From the NCBI GenBank assembly GCA_964036045.1, contig OZ038391.1, positions 39,979,232 to 40,043,231 of the forward strand: a stretch of 64,000 nucleotides of DNA. The letters run 5' to 3'. Of this stretch, positions 59,901 to 64,000 are shown piece after piece. A program made the position numbers and the translations under genes. Within the stretch, counting starts at the first letter, position 1; each line of letters opens with the position of its first letter. The notes beneath the pieces were generated by a model. It ran no database searches, was not told the origin of the DNA, and worked only from the letters and a program-made list of their open reading frames with translations. The DNA comes from Eutreptiella sp. 'Long Island Sound 2002'. Its lineage: Eukaryota; Euglenozoa; Euglenophyceae; Eutreptiales; Eutreptiaceae.

Positions 59901-61789
59901 ACACCCTTGGCAAGGGCTAAACAAAGCGTACACACATGCCAAGAATAGCAGGTACTGGGTTGTAGATGGAACTTTTGACCAACAAAGAAACACAATGTCC
60001 ACTGACACTGTGCCACTTTCTCTGGAAGGCTACAAGGAATGGCACCAGGAGGCACTGACAAGCATACCCTCTCTTAGCGCAGCCCCCCCCCCCCCCCACC
60101 TGCTACCAACATTCCTGAGGGGAAAAATAAATAAAGCTAGGGCAAAGGAACACAGCGCCAAAGGTGCCGAAGAAAAATTTGTGGTACCTCCAACAAGCGT
60201 GGGAAATTTCGCGGAGACCCCGAGATCTAGTGTGGTGAATTTCGCAGTCAATTTGAAACACGAAATTTCCCACGCAAAGTAAACGCCCCACGAAATCCCC
60301 CCCCCCCGCCTTGTAGGTTATAAAGAAAGAGAAAATGTAAAGTGCAGCTATCCTTCGAGGAAGCTCGTAGTTTGAGTAGTGATTGCGTTTTTTGGGCAGG
60401 CCACCATGCCTCAAAAAAAAGCTCAAATGTCACACACCACATTTGGCGTTACAAACGACATAAGAAATAGGGTAAAATTCATCAAGAGTTGATGCAAAAC
60501 ACTCGTCCTACTCGCCCTACTACCCCGTGAGACTGTGAAGCATTGGCCTAGACCAAGGTTTGTTGCTTTGTGGTTGCATGCCACATGGAGTCATGTGGTA
60601 CATCATTGCCCTTCTCTTTGAAGCAAAGCCCGACTCAAAGGGAGTGTCAGCAATCGTATTGTACGATGGTTTACCAACGATTGGATGCGAGGGAGGTACT
60701 TTGAAGCACCCAATCATTTAATAATGGGACTTCACCACTGGGTGTGGGGTGCTGTTCTTATTGCCCACTTGTGGTAAAGTAAGAGGGCATGACATGCAAA
60801 CAAGCATTGCACAAGCACACAACCACCGAGAAAGAGTCATTTACCTCTTCTTCTTGCCTTTCAATCTTCTTTCTAACCCTCGCTTGCTCTTGCAACTTCG
60901 CAAAGTAGGTGTACAACACACCGACGAATAAATTGGTGATGATGATACCCATGAACAACATAATTACAAAATAAATCCAAATCCAATCAGCCCAAGCACT
61001 TTGAACAGCGGTCATCACATCTCCCCAATTGTCTTGACTCAAAAACTGCATATTGATGACTAAACTTTGCCCTATATTGTCATATGTTGTGGGCTTCAGC
61101 ACTTTGTACGGGCACATCGCTTGACCGGGAGAGCAAGTGTAAGGGAACGATGGAGATGACAAGGTGTGGTGATCCAAGCAAACCGATCCTTCTTCGCATC
61201 GCCGCCCGTACGAATGGTTCGTGCAACCAAGCTCTTGATCGGGAACCAACGAGAGTAGTGTGGTGTTAGCGACTTGAGTATAGCACCGGCGGTGCAAAAC
61301 CCCGCTCCATAATTGGATGCCGATGAGTGATAATAAGTACCAAAAAGCGATCATCATCATGGTCACGTTCACGGCACTTGGCAACGCCAAGGCTAAAGTT
61401 TCTACCAAGATCTTCACACTTTCAATCCGGGATATGCTCCTCAATGGCCGCAACACACGAAAGGCTCGAAGAGCAGATAAGCCCATGGACGCCGGGGTCA
61501 ACATATTTACCCAACCGGCAATAACCACAATCAAATCCAAAATGGACCAAAATTGCCGAAGGTAATGGAGTCCATGTGCAAGCACGCCCAACGCAAGTTC
61601 GATGGTAAACAGCGCAAGGAATACCCATTCGAGAGCTAAGAAAAACGTTTTGTTTTGAGGGCTTTCCCATGTACTTTGGAACAACAATAGGATCGAGTTG
61701 GCGAGGATGAGGAGGAGGACGAGGGTACCGTATATCTTGCTCTCCACAACCTTGCGGAGGAAGCCTCGGTACAAAGCCCACCGTGACAT
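38214..61789 (-). CDS. Four-domain voltage-gated cation channel alpha subunit (multi-exon gene model)
   Basis: The model encodes a pore-forming subunit of the Cav/Nav/NALCN superfamily in the plasma membrane or another membrane, conducting Ca2+ or another cation on depolarisation. Exons 5' to 3': 60,845-61,789; 54,706-55,210; 53,819-54,216; possibly 52,383-52,675; 49,926-50,684; 48,687-48,864; 46,123-46,529; 43,694-43,882; 39,378-39,600; 38,214-38,926. All introns are GT-AG and phases match, except at the possible linker exon. Without it the protein is about 1,440 residues, short for the family. Each domain has S1-S6, an Arg/Lys-rich S4 and a pore loop. Filter residues are D (SQDNW), E (TAEDW), D (TADGW) and E (TLEQW). 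The start is uncertain: ATG at 61,789 follows an in-frame stop at 61,856, but an upstream exon could splice in between. The C-terminal tail is short and runs into repeat DNA. A pore-forming channel is certain; Ca2+ selectivity is inference. Confidence 0.92.
38927..39377 (-). other. Channel intron between S2 and S3 of domain IV
   Basis: A 451-bp GT-AG intron (GTTTGC...TTCAG) with CTGCTGCCTGCTG-type low-complexity sequence near 39,125-39,200. Nothing else is recognised. Confidence 0.85.
39378..39600 (-). CDS. Channel exon: III-IV linker and domain IV S1-S2
   Basis: Acceptor TCTTGGCTGCAG, phase 0. The linker contains LRKVFFRIVTHAWFERA. S1 is VIVLILVNIVLLSLDHYGQS and S2 is GNDVIVALFVLELILKF. Donor TTTGCAG/GTTTGC, phase 1, was chosen over the longer open frame because it joins the next exon to give KFAGLGPRQW leading into S3. 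Confidence 0.9.
42863..43105. repeat. 41-bp minisatellite, about 6 units
   Basis: Copies of GAGTCCATCACCCTAACTCG-AGGGGCCACACC-AAAGCGTGG start near 42,866, 42,907, 42,949, 42,990, 43,031 and 43,072. Confidence 0.9.
43110..43320. repeat. ~70-bp degenerate repeats related to the 85-bp array at 52.7 kb
   Basis: Three diverged segments each have GGGCAAAATGGC or similar, then ATAACCC-TGCC, GGGGTCCCCA and GTGGGG. This is the same layout as the 52,676-53,110 array (CTACATAACCCCTGCC ... GGGGTCCCCACC). Confidence 0.65.
43694..43882 (-). CDS. Channel exon: domain III S6 and III-IV linker
   Basis: A 63-codon exon after acceptor TTTTCCTCCTTCAG, phase 0 at both ends. S6 is GYSLYFILFYFFGGLVPLRM followed by LVGAIVDHF, like the NIFVGFVIVTF region of calcium channels. 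The linker QQEWVMNRKLLQYSE has no sodium-channel-like IFM or MFL inactivation motif. The donor is TCTGAG/GTGTGC. Confidence 0.9.
43883..46122 (-). other. Channel intron between domain III pore and S6, 2.2 kb
   Basis: GTCATT...TTCAG. It contains a GGCGCC-GGA-GGCGCC hairpin near 44,927-44,942 and a poly-G run at 46,038-46,053. A 194-codon minus frame (44,285-44,869) is unrecognised. Confidence 0.8.
46123..46529 (-). CDS. Channel exon: domain III S3 end, S4, S5 and pore
   Basis: Acceptor CTATTTGTCCAG, phase 1. S4 is KVFRVVRAVRLL, with a very short S3-S4 loop. S5 is VLFNIFLLILLLWFPFAVIG. The filter is ILSTADGWTGIMW (Asp codon 46,180-46,182), where animal calcium channels have TFEGW. The exon ends in a GPGGAQ loop at GCCCAG/GTCATT, phase 0. 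Confidence 0.92.
46530..48686 (-). other. Channel intron in domain III S3, 2.2 kb
   Basis: GTATTC...TCCAG. It contains tRNA-like sequences at about 47,105-47,300. An inverted pair GTGGCAACG / CGTTGCCAC at about 48,102-48,158 could form a hairpin. No exon is recognised. Confidence 0.8.
47105..47172 (+). ncRNA. tRNA-like Pol III sequence
   Basis: A box A-like TCGCTCAGTGG is followed about 40 bases later by GGGTTCCAATCC (box B-like). A second box B-like GTTCGAATC lies near 47,208. On the minus strand GGTTCGAAACC lies near 47,290. No full cloverleaf forms. Confidence 0.4.
48687..48864 (-). CDS. Channel exon: domain III S2-S3
   Basis: Acceptor TTTGAATCTCAG, phase 0. It encodes the short S1-S2 loop, S2 (WGLSAGFSLVFAVEMITK, with the usual acidic residue) and most of S3 (DPLDAIDGLCVVLSIL). 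The donor is ATTTTAG/GTATTC, phase 1. It joins the next exon to read LSILGLFFAWAKVF. Confidence 0.9.
48865..49925 (-). other. Channel intron between domain III S1 and S2, 1.06 kb
   Basis: GTATGA...TCTCAG. Short GGTGGGTGG-type tracts lie near 48,960-49,010. No other feature is recognised. Confidence 0.8.
49926..50684 (-). CDS. Channel exon: II-III linker and domain III S1
   Basis: This 253-codon exon follows acceptor TTCGTTTCAG and is phase 0 at both ends. About 200 residues of hydrophilic Ser/Glu-rich cytoplasmic linker include several RxxS-type possible phosphorylation contexts (RRKTLIHS, SDSRMSTS). Domain III S1 follows (SSFIMLAICLSCACLALV). The donor is GAGCAG/GTATGA. A second acceptor seven bases inward (start 50,677) would serve the possible upstream linker exon. 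Confidence 0.88.
50685..52382 (-). other. Channel intron in the II-III linker
   Basis: It lies between the possible linker exon (donor GTGAGT) and acceptor TTTCAG. It contains loosely repeated TCTGTGTTRYCACARC words at about 50,850-51,760, poly-G tracts at 51,440, 52,047 and 52,116-52,131, and a 62-bp tandem pair. Confidence 0.7.
52195..52325. repeat. 62-bp tandem duplication
   Basis: GGGAGGGGCCTAAGACCAAG to CATCGACCTAACAGGGG is repeated twice in direct succession, differing by one base (CTGCGCATC / CTATGCATC). Confidence 0.92.
52383..52675 (-). CDS. Possible alternative channel exon: Ser-rich II-III linker
   Basis: A perfect donor (GAAG/GTGAGT) closes a frame that looks coding: KKNNSKRSHHEMDAEDGG, a poly-Ser run (AGG/TCC-type codons), basic RSRPLQS and PKKRS patches, and an acidic SYDSSSSE-like end. 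The phase-1 donor would join the next exon at its alternative acceptor (GCTTGCAG, exon start 50,677) to give SSSSEERARSRR. The upstream acceptor TTATGTAG gives phase 2, which matches no donor found in the preceding exon. The exon may therefore be cassette-type, need another upstream exon, or belong elsewhere. Confidence 0.4.
52676..53110. repeat. 85-bp tandem array, about 5 units, ending at a splice acceptor
   Basis: The unit reads CTACATAACCCCTGCCGCCT-AGGGGGTCCCCACCGCCTCA-GAGCGGGGGGCAAAATCAGA-AGTGGCCCACTTGTGGGCAAGGTGG. Starts are near 52,676, 52,762, 52,847, 52,931 and 53,016. On the minus strand each unit ends TTATGTAG. In the unit next to the possible linker exon this TGTAG is the only usable acceptor. 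A diverged relative is at 43,110-43,320. Confidence 0.9.
53111..53818 (-). other. Channel intron part after domain II S6
   Basis: Donor GTACGT side. It contains a G/C-rich stretch ACTAACTGTCGGCC...GGCCCCTTGGGGGG (about 53,165) that recurs near 52,090, and poly-G/poly-C runs at 53,230 and 53,752-53,767. No further exon is recognised. Confidence 0.7.
53118..53130. repeat. Short hairpin GCGCCTTTGGCGC, copy 2
   Basis: An exact copy of the 13-mer at 2,909. Flanking G and C extend the stem to seven base pairs (GGGCGCC-TTT-GGCGCCC). Confidence 0.85.
53819..54216 (-). CDS. Channel exon: domain II S5-pore-S6
   Basis: Acceptor CCATTCCACAG, phase 1. S5 is LSIFFLFSLMIFVFTVLGVQLFG in two overlapping parts. 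The pore helix and filter are LFTAEDWADI (Glu codon 54,029-54,031) and S6 is FFYFLAAFIIGAWILASLLI. The exon ends in a basic II-III linker start (SRKKHD, RGSLKM) at ATG/GTACGT, phase 0. The frame stays open beyond the donor into a proline-rich poly-C tract judged intronic. Confidence 0.92.
54217..54705 (-). other. Channel intron between domain II S4 and S5
   Basis: A 489-bp GT-AG intron (GTGTGT...CCACAG). Nothing else is recognised. Confidence 0.88.
54706..55210 (-). CDS. Channel exon: I-II linker and domain II S1-S4
   Basis: Acceptor TTTGTCATCAG precedes ATG TTT CGG (phase 0, matching the donor of the first exon). A ~50-residue linker leads to S1 (VQTLFTLTIIVNVLVLSIDYY), S2 (VCLAIFVVEIALKW), S3 (FNILDFCLVLLSCVEF) and S4 (LRSLRGLKVMRLMLLGRLA). 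The donor is CTTCTTG/GTGTGT, phase 1. The intron with the next exon restores Gly in LSLLLGALGYSLKG. Confidence 0.93.
56272..56284. repeat. Short hairpin GCGCCTTTGGCGC, copy 3
   Basis: An exact copy of the 13-mer at 2,909 and 53,118. Confidence 0.85.
56549..56620 (+). ncRNA. tRNA-like Pol III sequence
   Basis: A box A-like TGGCCCTGTGG is followed by box B-like GGCTCGAACCC in the T arm CCGGG-CTCGAAC-CCCAG, which mostly pairs. A complementary GTGGCC / GGCCAC pair flanks the unit. No proper anticodon arm is seen. Confidence 0.4.
56614..56890. repeat. ~36-45-bp minisatellite
   Basis: Six or more copies of CAGCGACAGTGGGCGATCCC-ACGGCTGCT with insertions such as TTTTTG or CCGCCA between them. Confidence 0.8.
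56890..56962. repeat. (CA)n microsatellite
   Basis: About 33 CA dinucleotides with CTCACTCA interruptions near 56,900. Confidence 0.97.
56960..58800. repeat. Tandem duplication, one full and two partial copies
   Basis: Copy 1 is about 56,960-57,790. Copy 2 (about 57,794-58,400) lacks the first ~190 bp and carries small deletions and insertions. Copy 3 (about 58,440-58,800) repeats the first part. Shared landmarks are GATAATGTTAC, GGACTCGGTACAACTTGGG and TGCACTTACCCACGCCAC. Confidence 0.9.
59608..60309. mobile_element. ~700-bp element with long imperfect terminal inverted repeats
   Basis: The left end reads GGGGGGGATTTCGTTTGGGG, then TTTTGCAGCGGGAAATTTCG and AAAATTTCACA. The right end on the opposite strand reads GGGGGGGATTTCGTGGGGCG, then CTTTGCGTGGGAAATTTCG and GCGAAATTCACCACA. 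Similarity continues for about 70-90 bp inward at each side. The interior has no recognised transposase, so a MITE-like non-autonomous element is likely. Target-site duplications are not clear beside the poly-G/poly-C ends. Confidence 0.6.
60845..61789 (-). CDS. Channel exon: domain I, S1-S6
   Basis: One 945-bp exon encodes all of domain I. S1 has LVLLLILANSILLLF, S2 has WVFLALFTIELALGV, S3 has FWSILDLIVVIAGW and S4 is LRAFRVLRPLRSISR, with five arginines. A Cys-rich extracellular pore turret follows S5. The filter is LSQDNWGDV (Asp codon 61,031-61,033) and S6 runs to LFVGVLYTYF. The exon ends at GAAGAG/GTAAAT, phase 0, in a charged RKKIERQEEE stretch where calcium channels have the I-II linker. 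ATG at 61,789 is the first in-frame methionine after the stop. Confidence 0.93.
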
Positions 61790-62283
61790 GGCATTGCTAC
61801 ATGACTCCCGAACGGACGTACATTGGTGGTCTGCGACCAACTCACAAGAGCACTCTCAACACCAGCACAACTCCTCAGCCAAAAAATCAATTGAACATGG
61901 GAAGCTAAGTGCAGATGACAGTCGAAAAGCAGGGCAATATGGTGGACGGGATATCAGGCATTTCAATGTACACAAGCTTATGCCAAACAAACATGAAGGC
62001 CATGCGGCACACTGCAATCAAAGATACTGTTCACGCTGCTCTGAACCACGGGCTCAAAAAATCAGCCCCAAGTGGTAGACAGACCAAAGCATCAGGCTCG
62101 CGTCTCACTACAGCCAGCCCACAAAAACCTGCACTGTTATGAAAGAGCACAGTCAAAACACTTGCAGAATCAAAAGAACACGACATCCCTCCCTGACCCG
62201 CAATCCGAGTGCAACTGCTAGCTCAGCCCCGCTTTTCGTGCGCTGGCTCCTGCACTCCAATAGTAACAAATAACAACAAAAGA
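61790..62283. other. Spacer between channel start and RT segment
   Basis: It contains the in-frame stop at 61,856-61,858 upstream of the channel's first ATG. No TATA-like promoter can be fixed. An upstream non-coding or coding exon could splice here (candidate AGs at about 61,841 and 61,831). Confidence 0.5.
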
Positions 62284-63078
62284 TCACAAGACAGATCCAG
62301 AACTCGGCCCAGCGCTTTCAGAATCGCACACAAAGCGCTTGGCTTCTTCAATCCAAACCAGAATATCGGTTTTGGTAAAGAAGGCATCCAGGGCAAACCG
62401 CTGACACGCTCTGAAGACCCGACCTTTCCACCATCGAGAGGGGTAACCTCGAATAGTCAGGCCCCAGATGATGGAGCGCACGTTGCAGACAAGGTCGTCT
62501 CGTGACCATGCATACCACATCGATTTGCAAATCAGGGCACTCACGAGTGACCTCCACACCACACGTGCATTGGGCGCCTTAGGGTGGACCCATTTATGCC
62601 ATTCAGCATTCACTGTGTCACGCACATCGAGGCAGACCCCTTTACGACGCAAACGCAGGACGGAGGGGTGGGACCCATGCGTGATGACAGCTTCACCCCA
62701 GACGACGTCGCTCCCATGCGCTTCCCATTTCAAGGGGATTCCATAGACAATTCGAAGGATCACAGAAACAACAAATTTAATATGCTCCAACAGTCTCGCA
62801 CCCATATTTGCACAGATCAGGTAAATGTTATCCCTATACCGGCTAAACAGCACGAAGGGGAAGGAGGCTGCACTCAGCTGCTGGGAGTCTGGCCAACACA
62901 TGGGGTTCAGAATTTCGCCCCGAACAGCCAGTAAAGGATGAAAAGCCTTCAGAAAATTCGCAACTCTCCCGCGCTGCTTTTTCCTTTGGGCCCGCGGCCC
63001 GCTCCAATTTCCGGCTGTGGGTTGGGTCCCGGCAGCCGGACAGGAGACGATCACCATATAGGTCCCCCGAGCGATCAT
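62284..63078 (-). pseudogene. Reverse-transcriptase fragment (retroelement remnant)
   Basis: The 264-codon frame contains SRYRDNIYLI at about residues 79-88, matching the palm motif of reverse transcriptases (F/Y-x-D-D) with Asn in place of the second Asp. About 35 residues later comes GIPLKWE-x6-VVWGE, the position of the usual L-x-LE...FLG palm/thumb segment. The C-terminal third is Trp/Arg-rich with GYPSRWWKGRV, like the thumb region of RT proteins in algal and protist genomes. Upstream palm motifs, endonuclease and RNase H are missing, so the element is broken. It is on the same strand as the channel, 0.5 kb upstream. RT is my reading from motif order. Confidence 0.5.
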
Positions 63079-64000
63079 CGAGCGATTTCTGTGGTCCCAT
63101 CGAGTATTGTTTACATATTTAGCAATACGACAATCTCAGTGATATGAATCAGAAGCGTCTGTGTCACAAACCTTTTTGGTTGAAAACACCTTTTTGCCAG
63201 GAGAGCAATTTGTGCGGGCGGCAAAAGCAGGACTGCGCGCGTGCAAGTTGGGGGACCGTGGATGCAATTTGTTCAGCAGTGTGTACTGCAAAGACTGTAC
63301 TCTGTAACTTCTGGTGTGTAAAGTCCAATTTACAGACCTGAGTTCTTACCAGTGAAAATGACCGAAACATCAAGAAAACACGTTTTGTGTGTAACTGGTT
63401 GTGCAATGTCCTTGATTTCAGATCGCTTTAAGTGTTTTTCAATCTTCCGACCACAAGCAACTGACAATTAAGTACATTCCTTGAAGAGGTCGAAATGAAG
63501 TCTTGGCTTTCTTGAACCAAAAAACAAAGGCTGCTTGGCGCGCTTGGAGCGGGGCATGCCCCGCGTCCAAGCGCGCCAAGCGGCTTCACAGGCCTCCTTT
63601 TTGGTTTTTGGTGCCTTTTTGAGCATGTTTCGTCACGAATTGTCTGTTATAAAGATATATCTACAGACTTCAAACATACACTTTACGTGCTATACCCACA
63701 CCTGTACCTAGTGCAACTTCACCCTTGCTTGTTCTGGACGTGCTGCAACACAGTGGAAATCCTGCCATTGGCTGCCCCATCCCATGGGGTCGATTTGATC
63801 AACCACACAGTTTCACTGCCCACCTGGACAGATCCAAACATGCTGTCAAGTGGGGCCCACCATTGATAGCACCCCACCTCTCGCAGGCTGTCAATAGTCA
63901 TCGCAAGGCAGGAGGGCGCTGTCATGATCTTACCAGACGGTATCATGCAGGCTGCATTGCGGGGGGCCATGGTAAAATCCGAATTGTCTGAAAAAGTACA
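63079..64000. other. Unassigned end of window
   Basis: No recognisable gene. It holds the long inverted repeat around 63,514-63,618. The last 300 bp contain frames of 83-88 codons on both strands without a known domain. Confidence 0.5.
63514..63618. repeat. Long inverted repeat with a 49-nt near-perfect palindrome
   Basis: The core 63,533-63,581 has arms GCTTGGCGCGCTTGGA and TCCAAGCGCGCCAAGC (16 bp, perfect) around GCGGGGC-AT-GCCCCGC, with one unpaired G. Outside it, AACCAAAAAACAAAGGC and GCCTCCTTTTTGGTTTTT give a further imperfect pairing. Confidence 0.9.

Larger units (their letters stand above)
55211..60844 (-). other. Channel intron between domains I and II, 5.6 kb
   Basis: GTAAAT...CATCAG. 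It is the longest intron. It contains a direct 26-bp duplication near 55,410-55,465 (GTTTGGATTGACTTCCGGC), a hairpin CACCGCC-TTC-GGCGGTG near 56,235, the third GCGCCTTTGGCGC hairpin, a minisatellite and CA tract, a 0.6-0.8-kb tandem duplication and a TIR-like element. No exon is recognised. Confidence 0.8.

Overview
The window looks like nuclear DNA of an intron-rich, repeat-rich unicellular eukaryote. No prokaryotic gene organisation is visible. The one clear gene is split by GT-AG introns of 0.45 to 5.6 kb, and most of the rest is satellites, minisatellites, mobile-element debris and long poly-G/poly-C runs. Four-domain cation channels, tRNA-like Pol III elements and this repeat load would fit a green microalga of the prasinophyte type, such as Cymbomonas or Pyramimonas. 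That assignment is inference from general style, not from a marker gene.

Layout. 1-8.85 kb: no firm gene, one small SH3/Tudor-like open frame at 7.3-7.7 kb. 8.85-18.3 kb: a mobile-element family. It has three direct copies and one inverted, internally shortened copy, with CACCTCGCAG-type terminal inverted repeats. The direct copies carry tandem arrays of a ~193-bp unit, and a 389-bp tandem repeat lies between copies 1 and 2. A 200-base N gap is at 17,120-17,319. 18.3-23.7 kb: unassigned DNA with a tRNA-like element and one exon-like segment (22,746-22,979, minus) that may be START-like. 23.69-24.54 kb: a 50-bp tandem array with a hairpin in every unit. 24.54-36.13 kb: about 120 copies of a 95/96-bp satellite, with a 2,199-bp higher-order duplication and an inverted block at 32,161-33,903. 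36.1-38.2 kb: degenerate GC-rich repeats and a CA microsatellite.

38.2-61.8 kb, minus strand: a four-domain, 24-transmembrane-segment voltage-gated cation channel. At least nine well-supported exons and one possible extra linker exon join in phase. Its four selectivity-filter positions read D, E, D, E. This differs from the EEEE of high-voltage calcium channels, the EEDD of T-type channels and the DEKA of sodium channels. The introns hold at least two TIR-like elements, several minisatellites, tRNA-like sequences and a 0.6-0.8-kb tandem duplication. Upstream of the channel, on the same strand, is a broken reverse-transcriptase segment (62.3-63.1 kb), followed by a 49-nt near-perfect palindrome at 63.53 kb.

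Only the channel gives a clear cellular role: voltage-gated entry of Ca2+ or another cation across a membrane. Nothing here forms an operon or a multi-gene pathway. The strongest candidates for something undescribed are the channel's filter signature, the TIR family carrying satellite arrays, and the satellite array with its fold-back inversion.
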